DNA from: Butyriboletus loyo
Lineage: Eukaryota > Basidiomycota > Agaricomycetes > Boletales > Boletaceae
DNA: 64,000 bases
Assembly: GCA_038093515.1 (NCBI GenBank)
Contig: JBBPSI010000024.1
Coordinates: 124,001 to 188,000 of the forward strand
Reading direction: 5' to 3'
Of this stretch, positions 1-10,862 are shown in pieces (positions within the stretch are counted from its first letter, which is position 1; each line of letters starts with the position of its first letter). The notes under the pieces were generated by a model that saw only the letters and a list, made by a program, of their open reading frames with translations, was not told the origin of the DNA and did no database searches. Both the position numbers and the translations under genes were made by a program.

Positions 1-388
1 GAGCGACAGTATGGATCTTGTGACTGGTCGTTCGGAGGATGCGTTGTGCGTGTAGGGCAGCGGCCGCCTTTTTCCTGTTCGCGTGCACATCGGATCGGAC
101 GAGTACGGAAGTGAAAGAGGTGAAGAGGACTCACTTTACGTCGTCTTTCTTGGGCCGTGCTTGGAGAGTGATTTCGATGTTTTGCCGTGGGGTAGGGGAG
201 GAGAGCTCGACCTCGAGGGGTATGTCGAACTGCTGCTGTTGTTCTGGGACGTGAACTTCCTCCCAATCTAGTTCGTCGCTACTACTGTCATCTGCGACCG
301 AGTCAGTCATGATGGCGTCGGTCGTCGTCTGAGACGGTGAGGATGAGAAGAACTCATTATGACCCGCGCGCGGCCCCGCGTCTGTCAC
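1..388 (-). CDS. Rad4/XPC-like DNA repair protein, N-terminal part (cut by window edge)
   Basis: This is the first exon of a gene that runs off the left edge. The ATG at 388 opens an 80-odd residue acidic, Ser-rich N-terminus. It ends in a DWEEVHVP block followed by NIEITLQARPKK, a pairing I recognise from the start of fungal Rad4/Rhp41 (XPC) nucleotide-excision-repair proteins, which detect distorted DNA in the nucleus. The exon appears to end near 139, where the minus strand reads a GTAAAG donor right after the KKDD codons. Everything past that point, including the transglutaminase-like and beta-hairpin domains that would prove the family, lies in unreadable intron or outside the window. 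The assignment therefore rests on a short N-terminal signature. The gene is divergent from the dehydrogenase at 691. Confidence 0.55.
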
Positions 389-690
389 GCCCCGTCACAG
401 TCACATGACGTTGTGACAGATCCTGGATCGAGTCACGTCTAGTACTTTGTCAATGGCAAGTCGTGTCCTACCTTGAGCTAAATTATGCAGAAGGGGCAAA
501 GTTGTATTGAATCTAGTTCATGATTCTAATGCGATTGAAATCGGTTAGGAAGGTCTATGATTAGCCCTTCGATTCGAAAAGTTCACTAGCTATTTCTGTG
601 CCGGTGGCCGCTCTAAGTTTATGAACTGCGGTGTTTCTCATCGTATTTAGAGAGCAATCATGAGAGCACTTGAGAGTTGATCAACCCAAC
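389..690. promoter_or_regulatory. Divergent intergenic region
   Basis: About 300 bases separate the start of the Rad4-like gene (-) from the dehydrogenase (+). It must hold both promoters. I see no convincing TATA box, repeat or ORF in it. Confidence 0.4.
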
Positions 691-1630
691 ATGCCTACCT
701 GGCTGATCACTGGGTACGTCGTCGTGCGTGTTCAATCACACGCCCTGAACACGACCACTTCCATCCCAGCGCGTCCCGTGGTCTCGGTTTCGGTCTCGTT
801 CAAGCGCTTGTCGCGTCGGAAGAGAACATCGTCTTTGCGGCATGCCGCAATCCCGAGGATGCCAAGAATCTCCGTTCGTTCTCTGAGTCAGCCTCCAAGA
901 AGGGTCCCCTCTTCATCATCGAGCTGAACGTCATCGACGAAGCCTCCGTCTTCATGGCACAGAGAGAAATCGATAGTATCCTTGGTTCGCGTGGTCTCGA
1001 CTACCTGATCAACAACGCAGGCGTCGTCCGTATCCCTCATGTAAGACCCGAGTAGTAAACCGCGCTGACGCACCGTGTATGCTTTATGTAGGCACCTAAA
1101 GACGACTTGCCGAGCACCATGGACATTGCGGATCTCATACGCACCGTGGAGACCAACATCGGAGGACCGGCACTCGTCACACGGACGTTCATCCCTCTCC
1201 TGGAACGAAGTACGAGAAAAGTAGTCGTCAACATCTCAAGTACGCTTGGAAGCATAGGGTTGGATCTCGGCAGTCAGCACACGACGTACAGTATAAGTAA
1301 GATGGGGTTGAACATGCTGGTAAGCACCTCGCGGGAACCGATCGATAGCTTTCAGGGATGCTAAGACGATGTAGACGTATAAACAACTCAAAGAACGACC
1401 AGATCTGATCACGTTCGCCGTTCACCCTGGATGGTGCAAGACAGGTGAGTCGTTGATCATGATGTGTTTGTGTGCAACGCTGGTGACGCTGTTCGATAGA
1501 TATGGGTGGTGAGAATGCAGCTCTGGACGTGATGGATGGTGTAGGCAAAGTTCTTCGAGTCGTGAGGGATGCGACGCCTGATTGTTCTGGAAAGTTTTTC
1601 GACGAGGAGGGTAGATTGGTCCCGTGGTAG
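691..1630 (+). CDS. Short-chain dehydrogenase/reductase (SDR), five exons
   Basis: NAD(P)-dependent oxidoreductase of the classical SDR fold. My exon model is 691-713, 770-1040, 1092-1319, 1375-1444 and 1500-1630. It is in phase throughout and gives 240 residues, the usual length for C-factor/sniffer-type SDRs. Visible signatures are the cofactor motif TGASRGLG (split by intron 1), the NNAG motif, a catalytic Ser in NISS, the YSISK catalytic Tyr/Lys pair, and a late HPGWCKTDMGG segment typical of this subgroup. It is probably cytosolic and the substrate cannot be told. Introns are 50-57 bases with canonical GT-AG ends. The very short first exon splits the glycine motif, so ORF calling alone would miss the true start at MPTWLITG. 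Confidence 0.9.
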
Positions 1631-1763
1631 GATCAAGTACTCATATGTATCTTATATCTTCATGCGCCATTTCAACTCCGCCTGCGACTTGATTTGTACT
1701 CCTCCATCCGGCCACGCCCAGCTCAGCATTTCACTCAGATCTAACCCCAAACTCGTCGCCAGG

Positions 1764-3873
1764 ATGCGACCGCCACCTCAAAGCCTCCCCGAGGCCGAGT
1801 TTGATGTCAGTACCAGGGCCATATTCAGGGTTATATCAATCATACATATGACCCGCCTCCACACACACAGAGACTCATCGACGGCGCAGTCAAACATTCC
1901 ATCCAAACATTCTCCAAACTCACCGGTTTTGCCAGCGACGATACATGCGTACCTGCCCAATACCTCCGCTTCGTATCCATGATGTATGACCAGCTCAACG
2001 CAAACAAGATCCCGCGTGGTACTGTCGGGCAGGACATCCCTGTCGAAGACCTCGACATCGTATTTGCGTCCTTGGTCGGTCTCGGTGTCACCCTCCCCAT
2101 ATGGCTCAGCCACAACGATCTCTGGCAACAGCTCGCCAAGGGACTCTCCACCCATTGGCCCGACATCCGGCAGTGGGTACTCTTCTTGTACCGAAACGTC
2201 GTCATTCAGGAAGATCTCGACATGGACGTGCGATATACTTGCAAGACCGCCGTCCTAGAGTTTCTTGGGCTTGTCCGCGACAGACTCCTCGTATCCTGGT
2301 CCAGAAGAATACCCACCGATCGCGCGGTCATGAAGATGATCTGCGACCTCTGGTTCATCGAAACCCAGGACCCCCTATTCTCCAGTTGGTCCGCCAAAGC
2401 AATCACCCAACGTGAATCCGCAGTCTTCAATTCGTGTTTCCTCATCGCGCATGAGATGGGCACCACCATCGATTGGGGAAATCTGCTCAGCCTGTTCCAA
2501 GGGGAACCGGAACTCATTGCGACCGTCTCACTCTGTCATCTCGACCACGAAATCTCACATGAGGGTAATTGGGATTTAAATTGTATTGCCTGGGACTTGC
2601 ATATCATCACTATGCTCTCTTTCCGGGAGAGCATCTGCCTGGCACTCATGCGCCAAGGCACGATCAAAGCTGCCGCTGAAATCCTCACGTTCGTTGTTGA
2701 TCACGAATGGGAAGGCGAGGCACGGGCACCCGCTGCGCGATGTATGGTCAATGCGGTCGTGCTACTCAAGACACGGATCGAGGACATGGATGCGCTTCCC
2801 TTTCTTTCACAGGCACTCCAACGTGGGCTCATTGCATCGCTTCTCAAGTGCGGGTCGTTGTTGCCGTTTGTAGAACAGCCGCCGGCACATCGACAGCCGG
2901 TCATGCTGCTCGGGGACGTCCTTCCTGGATACACGGTGTACCGCTCGATTTTGTATCCAGTCGCGCTTGCCATCGACTTGGCGATAGGACAGAGGTTAGA
3001 TACCAGACTTCCGAAAGGCGGAGAGCTGTACAAGGCTTGGATAAGGCTCAAAAATACGGTCGACGAGCGATGCAGGCTATTGAGACGCGATGTTACCAAT
3101 GAGCGCATTCAAACCTGCCAAAACGACAATGTGAGCAGTGTTCCTTCTTGTTCAGGTGCCATGATACGCCGATTTGACACATCGAGGTTGCACGCAGTGT
3201 GCGAAAACGAGCCACATGAGCAATTTCAAGCGATGTGCAGGCTGTCTCCATGCCTACTACTGCAGTCGGAAATGTCAGCGGTACGACTGGAAAAACGGAA
3301 AGCACAAACAGTATTGTACGCGGGTTCATCAGCGGTTCGTTCGGACGCGTACGTGGAGTTTCATTCCCCCCTCTCGGCCGTTGGCACGCATGGATGAATG
3401 ATCGACCACACGCAGGCGGACAAATGTCGACCGTGCACAGCAAGGATCTCAAATTCTTGGACCAAGTCATCCTTGCCGAGCTGAAGAAACACCACGCGCG
3501 GTTCAACCCTCAGCCTGCTAAACTCACCCTCGTCGAACTCAATCTCGTCGGTGGACAGGTTGACGTTGTCTTTGATGCCCGTGTGACGAACGCAAATCCG
3601 TTCGGGACCAAGTGCGGGTGTGAGATATTTGCGAATGCGCGGTGGAAGCGCATGGCGGAGGTAGTGGGGGAAGGAAAGAGGTCGATGGTGTTGGTGAGGG
3701 CATTTATTCCTGGCGGGTTGTCAAGAAAAATTGTGCTTCAGGCGATTCCGTTGAGTGCTGTAGATGGGAGGCAGGGTGAGCGACGAAAGAATCGGATGGT
3801 GGAACCGTATCAGTTCAATCTGATCTTTACATGTTGTGGGAGTGGAGGTAACAATCCAAAAGGACTGAAGTAG
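1764..3873 (+). CDS. MYND zinc-finger domain protein
   Basis: A large protein of about 640 residues. Exons are 1764-1805, 1871-3130, one near 3198-3348, and 3416-3873. The N-terminal 430 residues are helical and match no domain I recognise. Exon 3 encodes a MYND zinc finger (C..C, CAGC, YYCSRKC, then a His/Cys pair ending KQYC), a protein-protein interaction module. About 150 residues follow the finger without a recognisable fold. Agaricomycetes carry many such MYND proteins of unknown role. The intron before the finger is hard to place. The strong donor after 3130 (GTGAGC) is in phase with an acceptor at 3197, but that choice drops the first Cys pair (CTQC) that lies just upstream in the finger's frame. 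Either the first pair is atypical or the annotated splice differs. Confidence 0.75.
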
Positions 3874-6648
3874 TGGAATCGGTTCTATGGTTGGCTGCAG
3901 AGTAATGTTGTAAGAAGTGTACCATAATGCTGGAAGCTTACTCGACTATCTTTATGCAGTACGAGCCTTGAAAACGACGCACTGAAACTCAGTACGCCAG
4001 ATCAGTTGGCAAGGAAGTGCGGCACGAGGCAAACATAATATTCAACTCTTCTCTCTGGGTGGTGTAACGTAGGGGCCACGAGGACTCGACCTTGGTGGCG
4101 TCGAAATAATAAGAGTGACGGGGTGTTGACGTCAATCAACCATATGCTCATCGCACGCGTTGCAAAAAGAAAACATACACCTGCCCCCCAAATCTCAAAA
4201 AATTCGCACCTCGACAGTCGGGTTGGCGGTTGATGAGTTGACGTAGCGACTGTCGCCAATCACGAAAAGCCCGGGGTGGGTCGGATCCCCCGCGCTAATC
4301 GTAAAGACGACGGGATTTCGCTATGAGGGCCGGGTTCGAGTTGTACGTGCTGCGATTTGCAGTGGTGACGAAGAGGGCGAGGACGCCGTCAGATGAGCAC
4401 CATGTCACGACGGTGGACGAGAGGGATGGACATACCTGAAGTTGGTAGTAAACGGGACCGGGATGGGCGAGGAGCGCGAGATTGGTCGACGGTGAGTGAT
4501 GTCTGGGGTGTGTGGAGGAGACGTTGGTTGCCTCTTACACGTGGGCCCTCCTCAAATTTCTTTCTTCGTTTTTGGGGAACCAGTTGATCAGTTCGTCTGG
4601 GTATCGGCGGGACGTTCACAAGGCTGCGACCATGGTCGAGCACCACGGAGTTGTTACTGAAAAGACGAGTACATATCATTGGCACGTTCGAGTACAGAGC
4701 TTGAAGAAGTTAAGTTTGAGTTTTTACAGACCTTGCAGATAAATAATTGGGTAAGCGACTTTCCATTGCGATGCCGATGTGCCAATCGATTCAGCAGCAT
4801 GTTGAAGGACAGGATCAACTTGGTTGGCCCCCGACCTGGAGGTCCGAGGCCAAGGCTACAGGTAAACGTGACCCCTCGCGTGTCGTCACGGTGTACCAAT
4901 CCAAGGCTTCTGCCATCCAAACACACCAGGCTCGCAAGTCGCATTTCGTGGTGGCCGACGTCTCTGAGCCAAGTTGTAACCAGTCAAGCATGATTCATCC
5001 TACCACGTTCAAGTAACAGTGGGTCGCGAAATTCTGTCGCACTCAAGAGCCTCCCCCGAAATTCCTTTTCGTCTCCATCCACAGTTATCCCCCGCTGTCA
5101 CAAGCGTCGCAACGACAACTTGTTCCACGAAGCGACCCTCTTGCGCACATTTCGACGGTGAGTCGGTGACGAGTGCCAGCGCACCGATCACTTACTTCAT
5201 CGCTTCACAAGCGCATAGTGACAGTCGACTAGGTCTCTGAATAGTATACTCTTCTCGCATGACGCTTCAGCGTATGCCAATACTGCTGAAGCGATGTGAA
5301 TGTCATGTGGAATGGGAGTCTAGACCTTGTCGACGGTCTCAGACTGATCTTACCGCTCCGAACCTAATTTCTCTTTTGACGTCAGGTAGGCTTCAAATCT
5401 TTCTGAATTGCCGGAGACCGTAGGTGTCGAATCCGTCTAATGTGCCGATTGGCATATGATACCAGTTGGTTCATTCTAGTTTGGTTGTTCTGTTTTCAGC
5501 TTCGGACCTCCTTCACCCTATGACAGAGAGTCCACTTCTGGTCCTTACCAGGATTCTGTACGAACTCGGCTCCTCTAACGCGCACCAGCGTTTCCAGCTA
5601 TGATACCACACGTCAAATCGGCGTGTCAACGCCAATTACTGGTACGTATACTGCACAGGTTCTGTGATAGGTTCACTTGGCATTTCGTTGAGATCAACTA
5701 CGTCGAATCACCCGCGACAGCGACAGCAGACTGCTTCCAACTGGCGATTCCACGGCACGTCTCACCCTGTCTCACTGAGTGCCGTGGTGGTTTATTCGGA
5801 CGTTTTGGTTTCGGTTATCAAGGTATCATTGACGTCTTTGGCGACAGCGTGTATTGACCGGCGCAATCGAGGGATGTGGTATAATTGTTATCTTAATGTC
5901 TACGTGGAGGGAAGTTTAACTCGGGTCCGTGGATCGGGTTTGCATCTGATATGGCCAAATGAACGATGAGAGTCCAACAGATACGAAAATAGCTACTTGA
6001 GTGGATGACAGGATGAGCCATGACAACCAACGGAGTGGAAAAAAAAGAGGGTGATGTGTGTATATATATCGCTAGTAAGTAGACATGTGTCATGTGTATT
6101 TCCGACGCCGAATCCCTTCTGGGACCCAGTCTGCCAGCAACTAAGCCTAGAGAGTCAAGATAGGGGTGACAGCAACAATTACAAAGGCGCTAGAGAACAA
6201 GCGTAAGTATGGCAAGAGTACACCCGTAGAGAAAAATGTCTTCCGTGTCCAACTGAAGTCCCTTCGGAACGACATCCGAAGAACGCTCAGGGGCTAAGCG
6301 AATATACGGCACCAAAGAAGGGACACGTTGAAGCAAGGTGAGAATGAACAAGGCAAAAACAAAAGGTGAGAAGAAGTGGTGTCTACGCGCTGTTCCGAAT
6401 CTTTATAATTTCAGAATTAGGACATGTAAACGTTCGCGAGAGAAAAATGGTGAGACTCAAACGTAGGGGGGAGTCGTCAAATCAACTCTAAAGAGCGTTT
6501 TTTAAAAAACAAACAAACAAACGAATAGGGCGACGACGTCTTCTGGTGCCGTTCGTGGGGCCTTGTCTGTCTGATCGACATCAGTGTCGTGTGTAGGCAA
6601 ACTTCATCGATTGATACTCACGTTGTGTGAAGGATCTTTTACTCTTGT
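3874..6648. other. Gene-poor region with possible coding relic
   Basis: 2.8 kb with no gene I can support. Short open frames occur on both strands but none shows a domain or a believable splice pattern. The part from 6000 to 6648 is likely 3' UTR and downstream sequence of the SH3 membrane gene. A minus-strand relic at about 4190-4530 is listed separately. Confidence 0.5.
4190..4530 (-). pseudogene. Possible decayed gene fragment
   Basis: On the minus strand one frame reads NLALLAHPGPVYYQLQ and then FVTTANRSTYNSNPALIAKS. A neighbouring frame, after a shift near 4300, reads FTISAGDPTHPGLFVIGDS and then YVNSSTANPTVEVRIF. Together these have the composition of real protein (few rare residues, Asn/Ser/Thr-rich as in secreted proteins) broken by a frameshift. 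I do not recognise the family. It may be the 3' end of a dead secreted-protein gene. Confidence 0.3.
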
Positions 6649-8343
6649 CTACAATGCAGTGGCTATCAGTTGGTCTGACCCATAGCTAGTAACCCTCTTT
6701 TTAGTAAGGATGGTTGGAAGAGCCTGACTAGCTCCGCGCAAGCAATAAACGGGAATTAACCCCCGTTCTTGACGTTCCCCCTCGGTACCTGCCAACTTCT
6801 CGATGAATGCCCAGCCATCATCAAATATCTGGAGAGGGCGGACGTGGTCACCCGGAGAAACCGCCAGTTCGTCGTTCAAGGAAGGTTGAAAAGGACGACG
6901 GATGACCTCAACGTCCGCAAACCCAGGTTTCTCGGGATCAGCAAAGGGATTAACGGAAGGATTGGCGGGAGCGACGGATGGTGAGAGACTGACACTGGAC
7001 GCCGATATCTGAGGGTAGAGAGAAGGTGTCGAGACTGATGCCGGAGTAAGATCTGTCATACGTGCACGAGGAGGCGTGCTGAGATGAACGAGAGTCGCAG
7101 AAGATCTAGAAGACGCTGGGCCCTGGTTCCTCGAAAAGAGTAAAGAGTCTGTAGTGAACGACAGCGGCGCAGGTGGCCCGGGGAAGGAAAAGGACTCTGA
7201 GAGTGAAAACGGACGGACACACATCGGCGTGGAGGGCTCTGGATTGTCGTGACCTGAAACTGTCAGGTATTTAGCGCCTGGCTCGCTTCCACTGTTCAGC
7301 ATGCTGTTCAAGGACTCCCTGCGCGCTATGCCACCTCCAGTGGAGGTTAAGACAGAGTTACGCTCGCGGACCTCGGCCATGGGTGGCAAGTCGGGGACAA
7401 CGCCAAAAGCAAGCCCCGAAGTGGAATCGAAGCTGAGTATCAACCCTTGGTCAAAGTTGGTAGCAAAACTGCTGCGAGAACTCCGTCGGCTCGCCGCTTC
7501 TCCGCTCCCGTTGTTGACGAGAGAAAGGTTTCCACCCGAAGCCTGGTGGCCGAACCACCATTGCCTGCGGAGCTCCAAGCGACGTGAAATCGAGCGGCGG
7601 CGAACGACCACGAGAATGAGAGCGAACAAGAAAAACAAGCACACGATGGTAATTCCTGCGGTTTCTCCCCCAGACAGTTGCTTTCCAGACGAGATGGCCC
7701 CGGATGTGGTGATGGTTGGCGACGGAGATGCTGTACCAACCATGTTTGAGCCAGAGCCCAACGAATACTGTGAAGACGATGGAAAACCCGCGGCGAGCAC
7801 ACCAGGTGTAGACGTGCCGATAGCCGCAGAGATTGCGTTGGAGGGCCTAGCTCCAGCATTGATTGATGTTCCTTGTCCACCTCCGACACTCACGAAATTT
7901 CCGCCAACGCCTGGGCCCGAAGGACTTCCTGTGCCGCTGCCGCCGCTTGCATTATGTACATCACTTGTGCTGTTTGCACTAGAAGAATTAGATGAACCGA
8001 GGGGACTTCCGGGAGCGGAAGCCGGGGCGCCTGGGCTTGATTGTTGTGGGACCGCAGTTCCTCCACCACTCTTGGGTGAGACGGTGGGTGTCGGAGGGCT
8101 CCCCCCACCGCCACCACCGCCACCACCACCACCACCTGTACCCCCACTCCCAGTAGAGACTGGAGCTGGCTGAGGTTCAGGGGTGGTAGAAGGTTGTGTG
8201 TAGCCACTGTCCCCATCGCCGAGGAGAGGACTCACGAGCGGACCAACAACGGGAACAGAATTCATGGGGGAAGGCAGGTCGATAAGTGAAGGATCGCGTG
8301 CGTCGAGCTCAATGATGGAGCGTCTTTCTGGTGCCCTGTGCAT
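6649..8343 (-). CDS. Single-pass membrane protein with C-terminal SH3 domain (Fus1-like layout)
   Basis: A 564-residue protein from one uninterrupted exon. Residues 1-220 are a Ser/Thr/Pro/Gly-rich, probably extracellular region with a run of twelve glycines near residue 75. A hydrophobic segment at about 226-248 (AGITIVCLFFLFALILVVV), followed by RRRSISRR, is a transmembrane helix with the positive side in the cytoplasm. A Ser-rich cytoplasmic linker leads to an SH3 domain at about 475-535 (DELAVSPGDHV, DDGWAFIEKL, GLIPVYCL). No signal peptide is seen, so the helix may itself be the anchor. The layout of anchor plus terminal SH3 matches yeast Fus1 and related cell-surface signalling adaptors. 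Orthology to Fus1 is not shown. The ATG at 8343 is the first in frame. Confidence 0.75.
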   Translation of the reverse strand: MHRAPERRSIIELDARDPSLIDLPSPMNSVPVVGPLVSPLLGDGDSGYTQPSTTPEPQPAPVSTGSGGTGGGGGGGGGGGGSPPTPTVSPKSGGGTAVPQQSSPGAPASAPGSPLGSSNSSSANSTSDVHNASGGSGTGSPSGPGVGGNFVSVGGGQGTSINAGARPSNAISAAIGTSTPGVLAAGFPSSSQYSLGSGSNMVGTASPSPTITTSGAISSGKQLSGGETAGITIVCLFFLFALILVVVRRRSISRRLELRRQWWFGHQASGGNLSLVNNGSGEAASRRSSRSSFATNFDQGLILSFDSTSGLAFGVVPDLPPMAEVRERNSVLTSTGGGIARRESLNSMLNSGSEPGAKYLTVSGHDNPEPSTPMCVRPFSLSESFSFPGPPAPLSFTTDSLLFSRNQGPASSRSSATLVHLSTPPRARMTDLTPASVSTPSLYPQISASSVSLSPSVAPANPSVNPFADPEKPGFADVEVIRRPFQPSLNDELAVSPGDHVRPLQIFDDGWAFIEKLAGTEGERQERGLIPVYCLRGASQALPTILTKKRVTSYGSDQLIATAL

Positions 8344-10862
8344 GCTGGGAAGGATGGTACAACTTCAATACCAGGGGATTTCACTTGAGCCCAAGCTGGA
8401 GAAGGAGCGAATGGGTGAAATGAGTGTTTCGTCGTCGTCTGCCCGCGCCGACGGCGAAAGGCGCAAGTACTGGGATGTTGAGTGGGTGGCAGCGAACGCA
8501 GAAGCGAGGGAGATATGGGAGGAAAGATAATGAATTAATTCCGGTCATAAGGTTGCTGAGTTCACCATGACTACAGGAAGTGTTAGTTGACCCCATCCCG
8601 GATCAGTTGATGCGACAAGATGATGCCAGTGGAATACTTACATGAGAAGACAGGTCGATAAACTCGGCAAGTATTAGCGAACCCATTGAGGCATGTCGTC
8701 GTGGAGATCTGACATTTGAGATCGGCGGCCCGGTGACACGGCCGAGTGTCGGATTTTCCACTCCACCTGGGTGTCCAATGAAATAAACCAACCAATATTC
8801 TCACTGCTTCCCGCCGCTCCGACGGAAAAATGTCTTCGCTGGAACTTGATATAAGGGACCTTCAGAGTTGATCTGGTTAACTCCCTTTTTAAAACCACAT
8901 GGATCACTCACTGACAGCAAGGGACAAAATTTGATGAATGCCTCTGAGTCAGGACAGTCAGTTATATGCAATACCTTGCAATGTATCGCCAAAGGTGTTG
9001 GAAAAGAGTGCCATCTAGTATCAATCAGATCAAGTTTACGAGTAAAATTCTTTCGAACCGGACAGTGTGGCTGGCGTGTGGCAAGGAGTATGCAAGCCCT
9101 TTGTAAAGGTCTTGGCGTGCCAACGGTTGCCTGTACATATAAATGGAGGTGTGACAGTCTCTTCGAACCCTCAGGCCTCGGAACTCGCACTCAGCACTCG
9201 GATCTCAGGGATGGCCGAGCCTCATTCACCCAATAAACTTAGCATGGGAGCCTAGTCGTTGCTGTGGACGAACATGAGCGCAATTTATTGTACCACTCTC
9301 CAACTCTGGTGCCTCGGGACGTCTTGTCTCTTTCTCCCATGTCAAATGCCTGTCGACGCAAGACTTGTACATGTATTCGTTTAGCATGTCCAAGGAAAAC
9401 CCCTGTCACATGATATGTTAAATGAAATATGCCTCGCCGGTGTTGCAACGCTGAATGTTTGCATTCGAACGATTAGAGGAATGCTGGAATGCTGCCGAAA
9501 ACGGTCATGTTGCCTCGAATATGGACTCTGTCACGACTTGCCATCAAGTCCGAATATCTGCCATCAAAGCCCGCCACGATCAATGCTCAATTCGCGCCAA
9601 TCAATTCGTTTTCATATGGCGATGAAAGATCAAACAAGCCACAGGACCCGCTACTGGACGGTAGGGGAATATGGGTGACTCTGGGAGAAGTAGCTCGCGA
9701 CGCGCCAAAGCCACCGGACGACGATAGACAGAACTGCCAGCCAGTGGGCATGGGATATGCACAGCACGTTTGTGCTTCCCATTTCTAAGAAATAAAAATC
9801 TGATTAACTTTCTTTTTCAAGGACCTACTTGCCTGTTTCGTGTTTGCACGACCAGGATCTCATCACACCTCTGCGTCAATAGTCTCTCCGAGGAACTGAT
9901 GCTTGATATGCGCTAGCTTGTGGCATCATCTGGCACTCTGTTGATGCTCAGTACTCCACACTGATCCAGCGAGTACGGGTGCGACTGCCGATCTGAGCCA
10001 ACGTTGAACTAAACCATTTATGCACCCCGTTGCGTGCGGGTATGTCCGAGCTCCGCGCAAAATCGTGCCTGGGAAGATCTGGTGGGGCCAATACGGCGTG
10101 AATTTACTTGTTCCAAGGCACAAGGAATGACAGATTGTAGGCCATTAATGCATCTCACAGGCGCGCAATCGTAGCGTTGGGAGGAGAAGTGGGAAGAACA
10201 GCAAAGAGCAAGACTGGAGGCGTACGGAATGATGTCATGCGTCACATCTCTCACGGTCGACCCCCCGCACCTCCGAGTCGAACATTGGACGGTCTTCCCT
10301 TCGGCACACTCGTTCGTCACTCTCGAAGTTGGTCTCTAGCCTTTCCATTTGCAAAATTCATCTCGGTGTTACTCAGGGGGTCCTTTTCGTTAGGGCTCTC
10401 CCTGGGTTTTGTCTCCTAATCGCGGTGAATAATGGTCAGTGAGGACTATACCAGCAGGGAATGATTCCTCCTCATAGTCTTTCGCTTTAATCCGTCAATA
10501 CTTCCTCTGGTGCAAGCGTTCCGGCCACACTTCAGGGAGAAACCTCCGAAACTGGTATGTGTCGTTTGTGTGGCAATTGCCATCCACGTGGACTGCATCC
10601 AGGCATTTCGTCAGGACCTAGTCCTTTGGCTACGCTTGATTTGGACGGGGTTTAAGTATTTTCCTTTCCTCGTTCACACCACCTTATTGTATTTTTTTCT
10701 TTGTTTGCCACTTCTTCGGCTCTTGGCATTGACGTGAAGCCTATTTCATCGCACATTTATCGTACGGACGGAAATGTTCCAGAATGTACCACTGCTGCCT
10801 CATTTCCGTGATTCCCCGTGCTATATTGCTTTACTAATAATTTCGTTCTCGGGCGGATTTCT
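8344..10862. other. Long intergenic region between divergent genes
   Basis: 2.5 kb between the SH3 membrane gene (-) and the YTH gene (+). Open frames up to about 130 codons occur on both strands (for example around 8801-9190 and 9415-9788), but they overlap each other and show no domain. I see no repeat or RNA gene. The last 400 bases, pyrimidine-rich with several ATGs, are probably promoter and 5' UTR of the YTH gene. Confidence 0.45.

Noticed and set aside
7301..8173. 290-codon plus-strand open frame
   Set aside because: It is the antisense shadow of the SH3 membrane protein. Its proline run mirrors the polyglycine run of the real gene, and it has no domain.
9140..9240. tRNA-like B-box (GGGTTCGAAG on the minus strand)
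   Set aside because: No matching A-box and no acceptor stem or cloverleaf could be drawn. Similar isolated boxes near 26,810 and 56,190 failed the same test.
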